DNA of 64,000 nt from Whalleya microplaca (lineage: Eukaryota; Ascomycota; Sordariomycetes; Xylariales; Xylariaceae), in the NCBI GenBank assembly GCA_022497155.1, contig MU385735.1, positions 557,323-621,322 of the forward strand, in the 5' to 3' direction. The notes below the pieces were generated by a model. The model was not told the origin of the DNA, ran no database searches, and saw only the letters and a list, made by a program, of their open reading frames with translations. Shown piece by piece: positions 1 to 11,507 of this stretch (the first letter of the stretch is position 1; each line of letters opens with the position of its first letter). A program made the translations under genes and the position numbers.

Positions 1-21
1 TGTGAAGAATAAAATTTTCCC

Positions 22-2471
22 TCAGCCGCTCATGTTGTCCTTGGTCTCCTTGTCGACGCCGAGGTTGCTCAGGCCCGTGATCAGCTCCGCGCTGATGTCC
101 TTCACGGCGGCCTTGGGCTGGGACGGCGGCTGGAGCTGAGGTTGGGGGCGGGGCTCGACGCTGTCGTCTTCCTCCATCTGCTCCTCTTCCTCGCCCTCGT
201 CGTCCCCTTCGTCGTCGGCGTCCTCCGATAGAGCGTCCTCGATCGAGCCCATCACGTTCTCGTTCTCATCACCCTCGTACTCGCCGCTGAGGATGCTCTC
301 GCCCGCCTCGGCGTCGGCATCGACGTCGTCGGAGTCGCCTCGGGATAGATAGCTATCGCCCATGTTGCCCACGTCCTCATCCTCCTCTTCCCCTTCTTCA
401 TCTTCTTCCTCCTCTTCCTCTTCCTCCGCCTCATCATCGCTCTCCCTCGCACCGCCAGCGCCCTCATCCGACTCGCTCGCCGAGAACTCATCCAGCTCCA
501 GCGGGGTATCCCTCCAGAAGGTGAAATCCGTGAACTCGACGCCGCCGCCCTTGACGAGGGTGCTGACGGGGGGGAAGTAGTGATCGACGACCTCGCCCAT
601 ATTAACATAGCTCAGCTTGAGCTTATTGAGGCTCAGCAAATCGAGCGAGACCTCAGCATTAGAATTAATCGTAAAAATACGGTTGCGCGGCACGTCCACC
701 GTGCGGTACGAGATCTGGTCCGTCAGGCGGTTGCCGAAGCCGGCGTAGAAGCAGTGGTTGTCGGGCCCGTACAGGCTGCGGATGTCGCGCAGCGTCGCCA
801 TCTTGAACACGTGCGGCTTGCGCAGGTAGATCTCGCGCCGCAGCGCCGCCATCGTCCGGTCCGGCGACAGGATCGTCGGCCCCCGCGGCAGCCGGTACCC
901 CTCCTGCACGATCCCGTTGAGGTACGCCCGCGTCGTGTCCGCTTGCCCCACCGACCGGCTCGTTAGGTACATGATGTTGTACCCGTTGGCGGCGATGTCG
1001 CTGTAGAGCTTCGCGACCCCCGTATGGGTCCAGTCTCGCCCGATCATGTTCAGCACGTGGCCCAGGGCGTCTGATTTGGTGATTGTGCCGTCGATGTCTG
1101 AGATGACGACAGGCGTGTCCTGCTTCCAGAGATACATGTTCGCCTGACATGTTGCTCGGTTCACTGTGAAGCTCATTGAGTTCTCCCCGGGCTTCAGGTG
1201 TAGGTCCTTCAGCTGGTCACTAGTCAGCCGGAGGGTCTTGGCGTAGTTCCTATTCGGATTTCCCGCCGAAGATGATCCTGGGGTGGTCGGCGCGGTTTGG
1301 ATGCTACTCTGGCCAACATCAGATTCGCTTCTCCTGTGAGACGGTGTCTGCGTTGACGCGGTAGAATCATCGCTTTGGTAGCCAGGATCTGACACGGCAT
1401 CCATAGGCAAAGCAGGGGTTGGTCGCAAGGACGCCACGGTCTTCTTCATCGCTGCCTCCTTCGCATCCTCGCTGCTATATATCCAGAGGTTGCCCTCTTC
1501 GTCCATTCCAAACAACGCGCCAATGTCGTAATCGCCCTGGAGCTCTTCCGACAAGATCTTGCGTGCTAGGATTTCTGCCTTGATCGCATCTTCCTCGCTA
1601 GCCTTGTATCCCGTCATGTCCAACATCAGATCGCCTGTTCCGGTCACATGGCTGGGAATATTGACTGCGGACAGTTCTTTGGAAAGCAGCATGGCTCGCT
1701 GGATAGCCTGCGGGGGTGCGAGAGGAGGGGGACTGCGTGCCCTCTGAGAGACGCCTGGGCTATTTCTCTCTTGTGAGTCTTCGTTTGAATCGTCATGTTC
1801 GGAATTCGTCCGCGGGCTGGCTGGTAATACTTCATGGTTGAATGTTGGAGGAGTGGGGGGAGCATTCCACCCCCTCGAAACTGGTCTACTTAATTCGGGG
1901 GAAGATGCGAGGGGTTCGACTACGCCTACACCAATGTTAGCGACAGCTGCCTTGAAAGTTTGAGCATAGTTCGAGATAAGCACGAACCTGGGCGGGGAGA
2001 TTGGGATGCGAGAACGGCCGGTCCAGGACGCGATAGAGGTCGCGACGTCGTAGTCATGGAACGTGGCTTTCTAGGATCACTATCCAATTGCAAGAAGTCG
2101 GGTTCCTGGAGTTCATTGGCAGAATATGATCTATTAGGGGCGAGCGGCGGGCTAGAAGCTGGAGAGCTGAGAGGCGAAGTCTGAAGACTCTGAGGAATAG
2201 TATCGTCGGTCTCGAAGACGAAAAAGGCCTCGCCACCCTCCCCCAATTTCATGGCATAATTCTGTTTGACGCCATTGACCCGAAACTCGACCTTCTTCTC
2301 GTACGGGCGCAACAGCGAGAACTTGCCAAAGCGAACGTGGAAGGGGGAACAGCATAAGCTGCCATCTTCATGCTCGACTATTATGACATCGATCGCACCG
2401 CTGAGGGTCGCGGGGTTGATCGAGTTCCATGCGGTGGAAACCGAGTCGCTGATATTCCGGACGTACTGCAT
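22..2471 (-). CDS. PAH1: Lipin-type phosphatidate phosphatase (Pah1/Smp2/Ned1 family)
   Basis: Mg-dependent phosphatidate phosphatase, which dephosphorylates phosphatidic acid to diacylglycerol. It controls the split between triacylglycerol and phospholipid synthesis and nuclear-envelope growth. Two exons: 2471-1988 and 1925-22. The 62-nt intron (GTTCGT...TGTAG) restores frame exactly, giving about 795 aa, within the usual fungal range. The start is the methionine of MQYVRNISDSVS, the conserved N-lip domain (about residues 1-100). The C-lip/HAD domain carries the catalytic DIDGT motif at about residues 438-442, followed by the conserved LTSRSVGQAD stretch. The tail is strongly acidic (Glu/Asp runs), as is typical of fungal Pah1. 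The central region is Ser/Pro-rich and likely phosphorylated (inference from the family). Nothing is missing from the catalytic core. The family call is very secure. A second ATG seven codons upstream is less likely as the start. Confidence 0.95.
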
Positions 2472-5400
2472 GGTTGAAGCTGTGCAGAACAAGTCTGTAT
2501 TGCTGGCGCAAGAGCAGTGAAGGTATGAGGGTATGCGATGCGGTCCTCAGACCGGGCTGAGAAATAATGGTAGCCAGGTAAGCAAACCGAGAGACAAGAC
2601 ACAGCAGGGGTTAGCTTGATATGGGCTGTCTGGCTGTATTATGGTCGATAGATTCACTAGCTTCGATTGTTGGGCGATCTTGTTGGGAGGAGGCGAAACT
2701 GGTAGATTGTATGCAATGTTTTGGTACTGTACGCATGAAGAGCGGATACAGCTCTGGAATACCTAACCACCTTGTTTATTTGGAGTGATATACGTAAGTG
2801 AGGAATAGTTCCCTTATGTAGAGGAATGAAGGATCGCATCGGCTGTCGGGTTTCATCGCCTTCTGGTGGGACGTTGGTGGGATTTTATTAAAGTGACGTA
2901 GCTACGGGTCCAAAGCCAACACGGTCGAAAATAGCGACATCACCAGCAGCTAGCTAGCTATCCAGGAGATATTGTACAAATATGAGTACACTCACACAAA
3001 GTTCGACGGTATGTAAACGAAGGCGAGAAGCAGAAAAAGGAGGCTCAAGAGAAAGCCTGAATAGTAGTAGTAGGAGTAGTAGTGTTGGGTTGGTTTGGGT
3101 TGGGTTGGGTTAGAATTTATTACCTATGCGGCTCGCATGTATCAAACCCAGGTTGATGGAAATGGTGGGAGGATGTTAATTAATCTGAAGCTTGAGCTGC
3201 ACTGGAGCTGTCAAATGTCGGATGCAAAGCCGAGCTCTACAAAGTATGTGAAGCACACCTGGGCACCACATCAAAACACCAAGCAAAGTAAAGCCTCGGG
3301 ACAATACATTTGCATCCATAGATCCATAGCACATGCGCCATAGGAAGTGGATCTTATAAGGGGGTCGTCTGCCCTAAAAAGGTCAATGCCGGCCCGCGCT
3401 CGCAGCAGCTGATGACTGCACCTGATGAGTTCCATGGCTGGCGCGAGAAAATGCTATTAATAACGCCGCTACAAACCGATCTCTTTCTCTCCCAGTGAGT
3501 ATCATTATTCATCCATTGATCCAAGGTTTCCTATTTTTTCTTTGAAACCCGAGTCTTTGAGTTACCCTACCACTACCTATGTATGTACCTAGGTAACAAT
3601 GTTGAACTCTCTGGAACAAACGATCTTATAGCGATCTGAAACAAGAGAGCTACTACGTGGTACCCCATAGTAGAAGCTGCGCTAGGGAAATAAATGAACA
3701 GATACGATATTGCCAAGGGAAATCAACGGTTTTCAAGGTTTTCAAGACAAGACTATTGATCATTGATCGAATCATGGTGGACGTAGTACAGTGCGGTCTG
3801 GGCATTCAGATCCAGCCTAGATACGCACAGATTCACTCATGTCCTCGGCGATCAGGAAAGGCAATAAAAAGAGAGTAGGGAGTACAAGAAAGGATAAAAC
3901 AACTTCTTGACCAACTCCAAAAGGCTTCATCGCACGAAGCTAAAGTATCAGCTATGACAAGAAAATACATCCAAGTCCGAGTCTTTGACTAATAGCCCCA
4001 GAAAAGCCCCACGATAAGGCGCCTGTCGATCCAATGGGAACTTTCCTTTTGAGCGTGATCAGTAAATCGACTGCCGGATGCTCAACTGCATGTGATGCGT
4101 TTGTTTGTTATCTTTCATGTGGTTAGCATTGGTCGAGATGGCGACTTTCATTGCCTAGCTCAAGAATAATACTCATCTATCATCTTGAGTTGTATTTTAG
4201 TGTATCGCAAAGACGCTGTCTCGCTAATTTCTTATATCTAGCTGCCTAACCTGAGCTATATGTACATTGAGAGAAAGCAGCGGAGCTTTCTTCGTCCAGC
4301 TCTAAGAGCCTTGACGTCGACTACTTGATTGTATTATTATTATAGTCGATCTATTCCAATAGAATGATGTTTCATAGTGGGTGAGCTGCTTCATCTCACA
4401 GCTCTCATACATGTACATGCGTAAGGGCACTCCTGGCGGTATCTTGCGATGGTCCCACGGGGTTAGATCCCTGGCTAACTTCTAAGATGGAGATAGAAGT
4501 TTTTTTCTTACATAGCTCAGTCCTCATCTCAATCAACGACTGGACGTTGCTCTCGTGAGGGGTAACCGGGTGCATACATAGGTTCATGGAGCGACGAATG
4601 GGTCGTGATGAGCGGGCCACTAGAGGTCGACTTTTCTTAGGGATTATCCAAGATCGTCGAGGATCTACGACGTACGGCTTTGTGTATAGCCTGGGCTCGT
4701 GGTACCAGAGATCGAGTATGTATTCGTATGTAGGCAGCCGTTTTGAGGGGTAAACCGTGTTATTCGACGGGCTTTGCTGGATACTACAATTTTTATTCGT
4801 TGGAGTCGTGGCTGCACACCCTTCTCTAGTGTTAGATTCACACTGCCGGACCAACAAGAAGACAAGGCTCCAATCAAGCTCCGTGGACATTATCGTGTAA
4901 TGCTGAGAGAAAGCGTTGGTTCATTCATGCGTACGTAACCAGCTTTCAACCTACATATATATAATTCTATCATAGGTATGGTATATAGCATTTGCAGGGT
5001 TTGGATGTATGGACAAGATTACGGAGTGCATGATGAAGGATTTATAAGAGGCTGACAGAAAGACGAAAGACGACGTTCGCCTGTATAGTCCGGACCAATA
5101 TATGTAGGCTCGTTGATAGGTACATACATAGGTTCTGCCAGGCTAAGCAGATATGACAGATTAAAAATAGCATTATAATGCCTAAGATGGAGATATGTGT
5201 ATTGATTCATGTCAGCGCTTATTATCTCATTTTGTGTAGTGATATACGTACATAGTCGCACATGTAGTCAGTAGCCTCATGATACCTAGACAACCCGAGG
5301 TTGAAGTCGGCGACTATGACATGTATGAACATCAATATATGAGAGCTATGATACCTAAAAAGGTTCAGTACTAGGAGCTCTAGGTATGTATGTATAGCGC

Positions 5401-5899
5401 TTTCCGTAACTACTATACATATGAACTTGCAGTACATACATACAAGGTACATGGTATATAATGGCACTGTAAAGGGTCGCCAAGGCGGCTCACTACAGCG
5501 CTGTCAGGCTAGCAGCCTTAGTTACTCAGGTAGGTTACCCAGGTAGGTCTAGGTAGGTTTAGGTAGGTGGTAGGGTACCTAGCAGCTGGAGTACCTATCT
5601 ACTGCACCCGACGTACATACGACCTAATGCAGCAGCAGCAGCCCTTCCCTTCTGTAAGTATCCACATATTCTGGTGAAGGCAATTCGACAAAGGAGGAAA
5701 CATTTTCCATCTTTTTTTTGTTGTTCCATCTTCTTTTTTGGGATGTCGTCTAGCTCTTAACACTCCCCTCCCCCTCTCTGCTCGACCTCTCGAGGCGAAA
5801 CCTATTTTTTTTCTTTCCTTTTCTTTGTTGGTATTTTTTCCTTTGCCCGCCCCGTCCGGCAAACATCCTGTCCTGATCCTGCTTCCCGATCACGGCGAT
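2472..5899. other. Intergenic, divergent promoter region between lipin and FN3 genes
   Basis: About 3.4 kb lying between two divergently transcribed genes, so it must hold both promoters. It contains a short TAG-trinucleotide run (3062-3083) leading into a TTGGG-type repeat (3084-3111), a cluster of TAGGTAGGT motifs (about 5530-5575) and a pyrimidine-rich tract just before the start of the right-hand gene. Scattered open frames (longest 161 codons at 4405-4890, minus strand) show no recognisable domain. I see no convincing gene. Confidence 0.6.
3062..3111. repeat. TAG-trinucleotide and TTGGG pentamer repeat
   Basis: A degenerate (TAG)n run passes directly into about five TTGGG/TTTGGG units. 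The units resemble but do not match fungal telomeric TTAGGG. This is a short low-complexity tract in the lipin upstream region. Confidence 0.7.
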
Positions 5900-8800
5900 A
5901 TGTTATGGACCCCATGGCCGACGTCTGTCCCAACCGTTGTCTTCGTCTGCGCCCTTCTCGCCTGGTGGTTCATTGAACCCAAGACGACCCACCTCAATCT
6001 GATCGTTGTCATCGGCTGCGTGCTCTTCTACTGGGCTGTGGCTCCCGAGCTAGCCCAGGCCACACCACAACAACTCTACCAATTCGCCATCCACGCTGCC
6101 ACCCTGTTGCGACTCGACGTGCTGCTGCTGTATCATGCCAATATGCTCGTCACCGGCCTTGCATTTGTTTGGTACGTAAAACTTATATATATTTATACTA
6201 TTACCCGTCGCAGCCTGTAACGGCCGTAGCTCTTTGTCTGCTGCTGACCTATGCTGTTGCTGTCCTTTGCTGACTGACCCTTGCGCTGCCCTGCAGGTTG
6301 GCTACCCGCGCCGTCCAGACCTTGAGGAAATCTGTCAACGAACTCATCAGCGTCTTGGGTGTCGAGGTTCCCGACGCTCCCGACGTTTCGCTAGCTGGCA
6401 TTCGTGCCGATGCCGCTACCCTCAACTGGAATCGCCCTATACCCACCCGGCCCGTGGCCAAATTCACGATACAGGTCAACGGCGTCAATGGTAAGCAATA
6501 AACGATGAGAATTGGACTTTGGATGGCATAATAGTAATAACACATGTCGCATTCAGTTGGCGATTCCGCGAACCAAGAAACCGCGATTACCGTGACCGGC
6601 TTGAAGCCTAATCATTTTTATAATGTTCGAGTCATAGCCGTTGGATACAACAATTTTCAAGCAGGCAGTCGTGTCATACGCTTGCGCACTTTTGGGAGAG
6701 ATGGCCGTCCTCAGCTTGGAGATGGTCGCTTGCCATCGAATTTTGTTCCCGAAGAGCAACAGCTTGCCATGCCCTATGACCCTACCGATGAGGATGGAGC
6801 AGCAAGAAGCCCGGCCGCTGGTGTCGAAACCGCTTCTGTTCCTGACACCCCCTCGGTCATTATGCGCGAAGCGAGCTCGAGTTCACTTGCTGGACCTAGA
6901 CGGAATACGCTTACGAGAAAGCATTCGCCCTCTACTACGAGCATGGACCAGTCGGTGAAGGATGCGTTGAGCAAAAATTCGGAGGATTCACTACAGGAAC
7001 TTGGGGAAAAATTCGAGAGCATCAGGAAAGAGATTGATGAAACGCAATCGCAGATAGCCCGGGACGAAAAAGAACACAAGGAGCTCATGGACGAGCTATC
7101 TGGGGAGAAGAAAACCAAACGGCGTATACAAAAGGAAAAGGATGACACTACTGAAAAGTTAAAGAGGGAGATGGGTTCTACGGAAAGAGCCATGAGGAGC
7201 GCGCAGCAACGTAAGACGCAAAAAGAAAAGCTACTGAGGGAGAAACAAGCCGAGCGACAAAAGCTCCATGATGATATGGCAAAGTGGGAAAAAGATATCA
7301 CACAGATGTTGAAACGTCAAGCTTGCTTTGAAAAAGATAGGAGTACTTGTCAAGGGGAAGGCGACGCTCAAGCCGAAGAACTACGTGTTGAAATTTCTCA
7401 AGCACAAGGCAGCTTAGCTCAGGAAGAGACGGAACTCAAGGAAAAGAGCAAGGAGTTGAAAGAAGCTGAGGAGCAGCGTAAGAAGCTTCCTGGTGGAGAG
7501 GAAAGCGAAGAATGGCGTGAGACAGATCGCCAAATTAAGAGAGACTGGGAAAACAGGGCCAGGGACCTACAACGACGACTCTTTGCCGCTAATCGGAAGC
7601 TGCGAATGGTCAACGACTACGAAAACGTGCTGCAGGCTCAGTTAGCAGCAGCACAACAGTCTGGTCTCCCATTCATGTATAGTCAAGCGAACTCCTCCGG
7701 CGTTGATTTCGACCTGGGGACGCAGAATCAACTCAAGCGGCGAAGCCGTAACAGTAACTCGCTATCTAACGTGGCAATTCCATCGCCACTACAATCATTT
7801 TCCGTGGCCGATCGACCGTATGCTACTACTACATCCACCTTTGGACCTTCTCGACCCCCAACCATTCCGCCGGGCTTTGCTCATGGGCCATATATGGATC
7901 ATAACGACTTCTCTGCCCCACTCGATGATGAAGGTCTACGGGCCCTCACTGGTGGTGCACCGCTTAGTCCTACGGCGACCTCACTCTTGCCCGCTGGAAT
8001 GCTTGAGGACCTTATAGATGACGAGCCTCCAAGCCCCGAGTCACGACCACCAGCTCGACAAAATACATTTGGGTCGAACGCCTCTCCGGAGAACGACCCT
8101 CAGTCCCCGGCTTCGTCAGCCCAATCTCTGAGTATCATATCTAGCCCGCATAGCTCCTCTCAACACCTGCCATTCTCTCAGTATACTGGTGAAAACAGTG
8201 AGAGGCGTTCGCTCAAGGGGGCGAGAGGGGAATTCGGTCCGGCTTCATCTCCCATTGCCCCACAAAACCAGGCTAACCACCGGCGTGGCTTTCTTCCATG
8301 GCTTCACCGTGGCCCTAAGGAGCAAGATGAGCCCCCGGCCCTGGGGTCTTTGAAACATAGTCAAAGTCAATCCTTCCCGCGCCACGCAGATGACGGGGAA
8401 CCTATTTCCAGCAAGCGACGAATTAGTTTCTCGACCGGTTGGAATATGTTCAACCGAAATTCGGCGGGACCTGACCTGCCAGAAGCAGGCGGTCCTAGTC
8501 CGAGACCCGTTCCTTCGCGACGAGTGGGTCTTGCTACGAATGCGAATAGTATCGGGAGCAATATTTTCTCCGAGCGTGATCCAAGCAGCCCTCGGCCCGT
8601 ATCGATTGCTTCTTCGGAAATGCCCCGGCCCTCCACTGACAGTGGCTCTATTTGGGGCCGGGCTCCCCAGGCTAGCCGTATTTGGCCCCTGGATGATAAC
8701 CCGTGGACTTCAAGGAACCCCTCCCGAAGGCCTTCCCTCCATGGTTCACCATCTGCGCTGAAGACTACACTCGCTGATGCTGATGATGAAATCCTTGACG

Positions 8801-9630
8801 ACGTTGAGCTGTTACATGCATCTCCTAGCCAAGTCGGGATCATTGGGTCCCGACCTGCGGCGAAATCTCTGAGCCAGCGCCTGAATCCTGCCGCGCCAAC
8901 CTTTATGGCAGGTTTATTCCGCACGAGACCTGAAAAGGAGAAGGAGGCAGATAAAGACACCAAAGAGTCCAAGGACAGACTGAAGAGCAAACCTAAGGAT
9001 AAGGAACCGACCAAGGAAAAGAAGCCCCGCGTATCACTGGCATCCGTGTCAGAAGGGGCGGCCCCATCGATTGACGATTCGCCCTCCGACTCGCGCAAGT
9101 CCCGCGATGCGTATTCCGTAGATACGCCATCGATCACGGAGTCACGTGAGTCGCTCAGCCTAGATCGGTCGCCCTCCAACACGCCCTCGGAGCACGCAGC
9201 GGGACTCGGTATCAAGGAGCAGGAGAGCGGGTTCAGGAAACTACTGCGTAAAGGCAGCTCCTCGAAGTTCAGCTTCTCCTCTGTGCGCGGCCTGGGCGGC
9301 GGTAATAAGAAGGGCCCCAGCAGCGTCACGAACTCGGACAAGAACGCGTCCGTGGCGGATCGTACCAGCTTCGACGAGTACGCCGAGGACAGCGGCGGTA
9401 ACGGTAACGGCGGTGGGGGAGCTTCCCTTGGTCGCAGCTACGAGAGTCTGCATAGCAGCCCGTCCCTGGGTCCGACTAGCGCGGCGGCTAACAACAAGAC
9501 GCCTAAGGAGAAACCGGTCAGCTGGGGTGCTAGGTTCACGATGAAGAAGAGGTCGGGCAAGGAAAAGGAGAGCTTGGATCTCGAGCGGGACGAGTCCGCC
9601 CCTAGCACGCCGGTGCTGGAGGAGAAATGA
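5900..9630 (+). CDS. Membrane-anchored fibronectin type III / coiled-coil protein
   Basis: Three exons: 5900-6171, 6297-6490 and 6557-9630, joined by GTACGT...CAG and GTAAGC...CAG introns that keep frame, giving about 1179 aa. The start at MLWTPWPTSVPTVV is preferred over an upstream in-frame ATG (5738) because it places a hydrophobic N-terminal anchor first. Two hydrophobic segments lie within residues 8-50. A fibronectin type III domain occupies about residues 115-205, with the conserved Trp of LNW and the late-strand motif YNVRVIAVGYN. A long charged coiled coil covers about residues 298-520. The rest is Ser/Pro-rich and probably disordered, with a basic tail. Proteins with this architecture are widespread in Pezizomycotina, but their role is not established. 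A scaffold on an internal membrane is my inference. No catalytic motif was seen. Confidence 0.88.
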
Positions 9631-10284
9631 ATGAATCAGCTCTTGATTGCTTACTTATAACTGAACTGGTACATAAATAGTAACAGCGAAATCGTTCTTA
9701 ACAGGAGCAATTCTAGCGTGAACATATAAGAAGTAGGATGCAAGGTCTACAAAGTGTGACTATATTAAATTGTTCATACGGTGACCTAACAGCTTATATA
9801 AGTCGAGGCGAGTTCGGCTTTTAAACTCCTCCTGCCTACTTGAGTAGATAGCTATCTAATCTGCTATGTAATGTATGAGGCTCTAGCTATCATGCATAGC
9901 TCCCGACAGCTCGGGAAGCTCCCCCCTGACAGGCCTAGACCTTGTTCTGCTCACATGGAGGACGGAAGCAAGCCAAAAGGTAATATCGACCCGGTGGGCG
10001 GTGAGATCCGGCAGTATTCCCCACTACACCCACTCCCCAAATCCAATTGCTTCGAACAGAGCTTGGGAAGGCGAGAGTGAGAGCTCCGCATGCCGACCGA
10101 CCGACTCTCATACGACCGCCGAACGAACCCCCCGAACAATAAAATAACGAACTTGAAACTACAAACAAGCGAACGACTCTCTGGTTCGGTTTGACACGTA
10201 TGGAGCCGTTATAGTAACGGTCCGACACCAATCACTGAGATCCCGATCTATATATACATACACCAATACTCCCGAGCGAGCCCC
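9631..10284. other. Intergenic, 3' of FN3 gene and promoter of CX9C gene
   Basis: About 650 bases with a TATA-like TATATATACATAC stretch about 35 bases before the next start codon. No gene seen. Confidence 0.5.
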
Positions 10285-11111
10285 ATGGCCGCAATGGCTG
10301 CGCAACCACCTTCACCGCTCGAGGATAGCAGTAGTAGCAGTGGTAGTGGTGGCAGTAGGAGGAGAGACGGCGAGGATGGAACGGAAGAACGCCTGCCGAT
10401 GCCCTCGCGGAACCCGCTGCCGCTGTCGGCGAGCCAGGAGGCGCAGGTTCGGGAGGTGTTTAATGCGAGGGTGCGGAAGCTGTGCGCGGATGAGATTAAG
10501 GGTGAGTTGAGACATTGTCTATTACCTTTGTCTTCTGGCCTTCCGCCTTGACGAGTAGTTTACTTTGATATCCTTCCCCGTCAATTGAGCCATCATGATA
10601 CTACTTCCTACCCCAACCCTCGTCAGACAGAGAGACACACGAGCACCCCGCCCCATCCCATCCCATCCCATCCCACGAGACTCTCCCTCCCTCCCTCCCT
10701 CCCTCCCTCCCTCTCCCACCCATGAATTGTCCCTTCACTGACCCCAATTCATCACCAGCCTTCGCAGACTGCGCGCGCAACCGCACGTTCACGATCCCGT
10801 TCGCGTGCCGCACGCTGAGCCGGCAGATGAACGGGTGCATGATGGCGCACGCGACGGCCGCGGAGCACGACCGCGCGCGCGAGGAGTGGTTCGCGCAGCG
10901 GCTCGTGCGCGCGCGCGAGCGCGAGCGGAAAGAACGCCGCCGCCTCGAGCAGGAGAAGTTCCACCGCGAGTGGTGGGGCTTGCCCGAGCGCGACCCCGAG
11001 GACGTGAGGCGCGAGCTCGAGAAGCTGGAGCGCGGGGAGCGCGTCGGTGGGGGGAGTGCGAGGCGGAGGGAGGAGGAGGGGAGTGCGAGGGAAGGGGGGG
11101 AGGGGCGGTGA
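10285..11111 (+). CDS. CMC1: Cmc1-like twin CX9C mitochondrial protein
   Basis: Predicted small intermembrane-space protein of the Cmc1 family, which helps copper delivery and cytochrome c oxidase assembly. Two exons: 10285-10501 and 10759-11111. The intron (GTGAGT...CACCAG) joins them so that the first CX9C motif is split by the junction and rebuilt exactly. The second is C-RTLSRQMNG-C. Total about 189 aa, clearly longer than the roughly 110 aa of yeast Cmc1. Extra length comes from a Ser-rich N-terminus (residues 1-40) and an Arg/Glu-rich helical C-terminus after the motif pair. Exon 2 is extremely GC-rich with CG-ending codons, unlike exon 1. The intron holds CCCAT and CTCC microsatellites. 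Import would be through Mia40-type disulfide relay (family knowledge). The family call is good; the far C-terminus could differ if there is another intron. Confidence 0.82.
10650..10715 (+). repeat. Intronic CCCAT and CTCC microsatellites
   Basis: Within the single intron of the CX9C gene a (CCCAT)n run is followed by about eight CTCC units. Pyrimidine strand is the coding strand. Confidence 0.85.
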
Positions 11112-11393
11112 GATGTGTGGGTGTGGATGTATGTTAAGGAGGGAGAAAGGGGGGGGAGAGCTTGCATCTATGGCGTTCCTGGTAGGCTTTTTATCGTCGT
11201 TTGGGTTTGGGGTTCGGTCTGATACGCTGCTCTGCGTCTACTTGGCTGTATATAGGGGGAACAAAGCAAGGATACCTTCACAATCGCGGGTGACTGGCCA
11301 TAAGTACTCGTGTATCACGGGTCTGATGTGTTGACTAATGTAACAGCTCCAAATGTTCATGTTCTTGCCATGTCTTCGTTGGTTTGAGGGCCA

Positions 11394-11507
11394 AGGACTG
11401 GTACAGTACAAGGCATGATAGCAGCATTGGGTTATATAACAGGCCGTCTGCCACTCTAGAATAGCTGAACCTCGAGTCAATCAAGTCTCATTAACCCTGT
11501 ATTTCAA
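11394..11507 (-). repeat. Dispersed repeat copy A (partner at 37130-37245)
   Basis: Read on the minus strand this 114-bp stretch aligns end to end with 37130-37245 on the plus strand. Shared blocks include GAGGTTCAGCTATTCTAGAG and CCTTGTACTGTACCAGTCCT, with scattered mismatches and a few 1-2 base gaps. No terminal repeats or target duplications were recognised, so its nature is unknown. Confidence 0.75.

Noticed and set aside
3084..3111. TTGGG repeats as interstitial telomere
   Set aside because: Units do not match TTAGGG and the run is only about 28 bases, next to a TAG microsatellite.
4405..4890. 161-codon minus-strand frame from a true ATG
   Set aside because: No domain, no signal peptide, no splice partners and no coding-like bias; about the length expected by chance in 3.4 kb.
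8367..9341. 324-codon open frame antisense to the FN3 gene
   Set aside because: Low-complexity Ser/Leu composition mirrors the sense Ser/Glu/Lys-rich region; no start context or domain.
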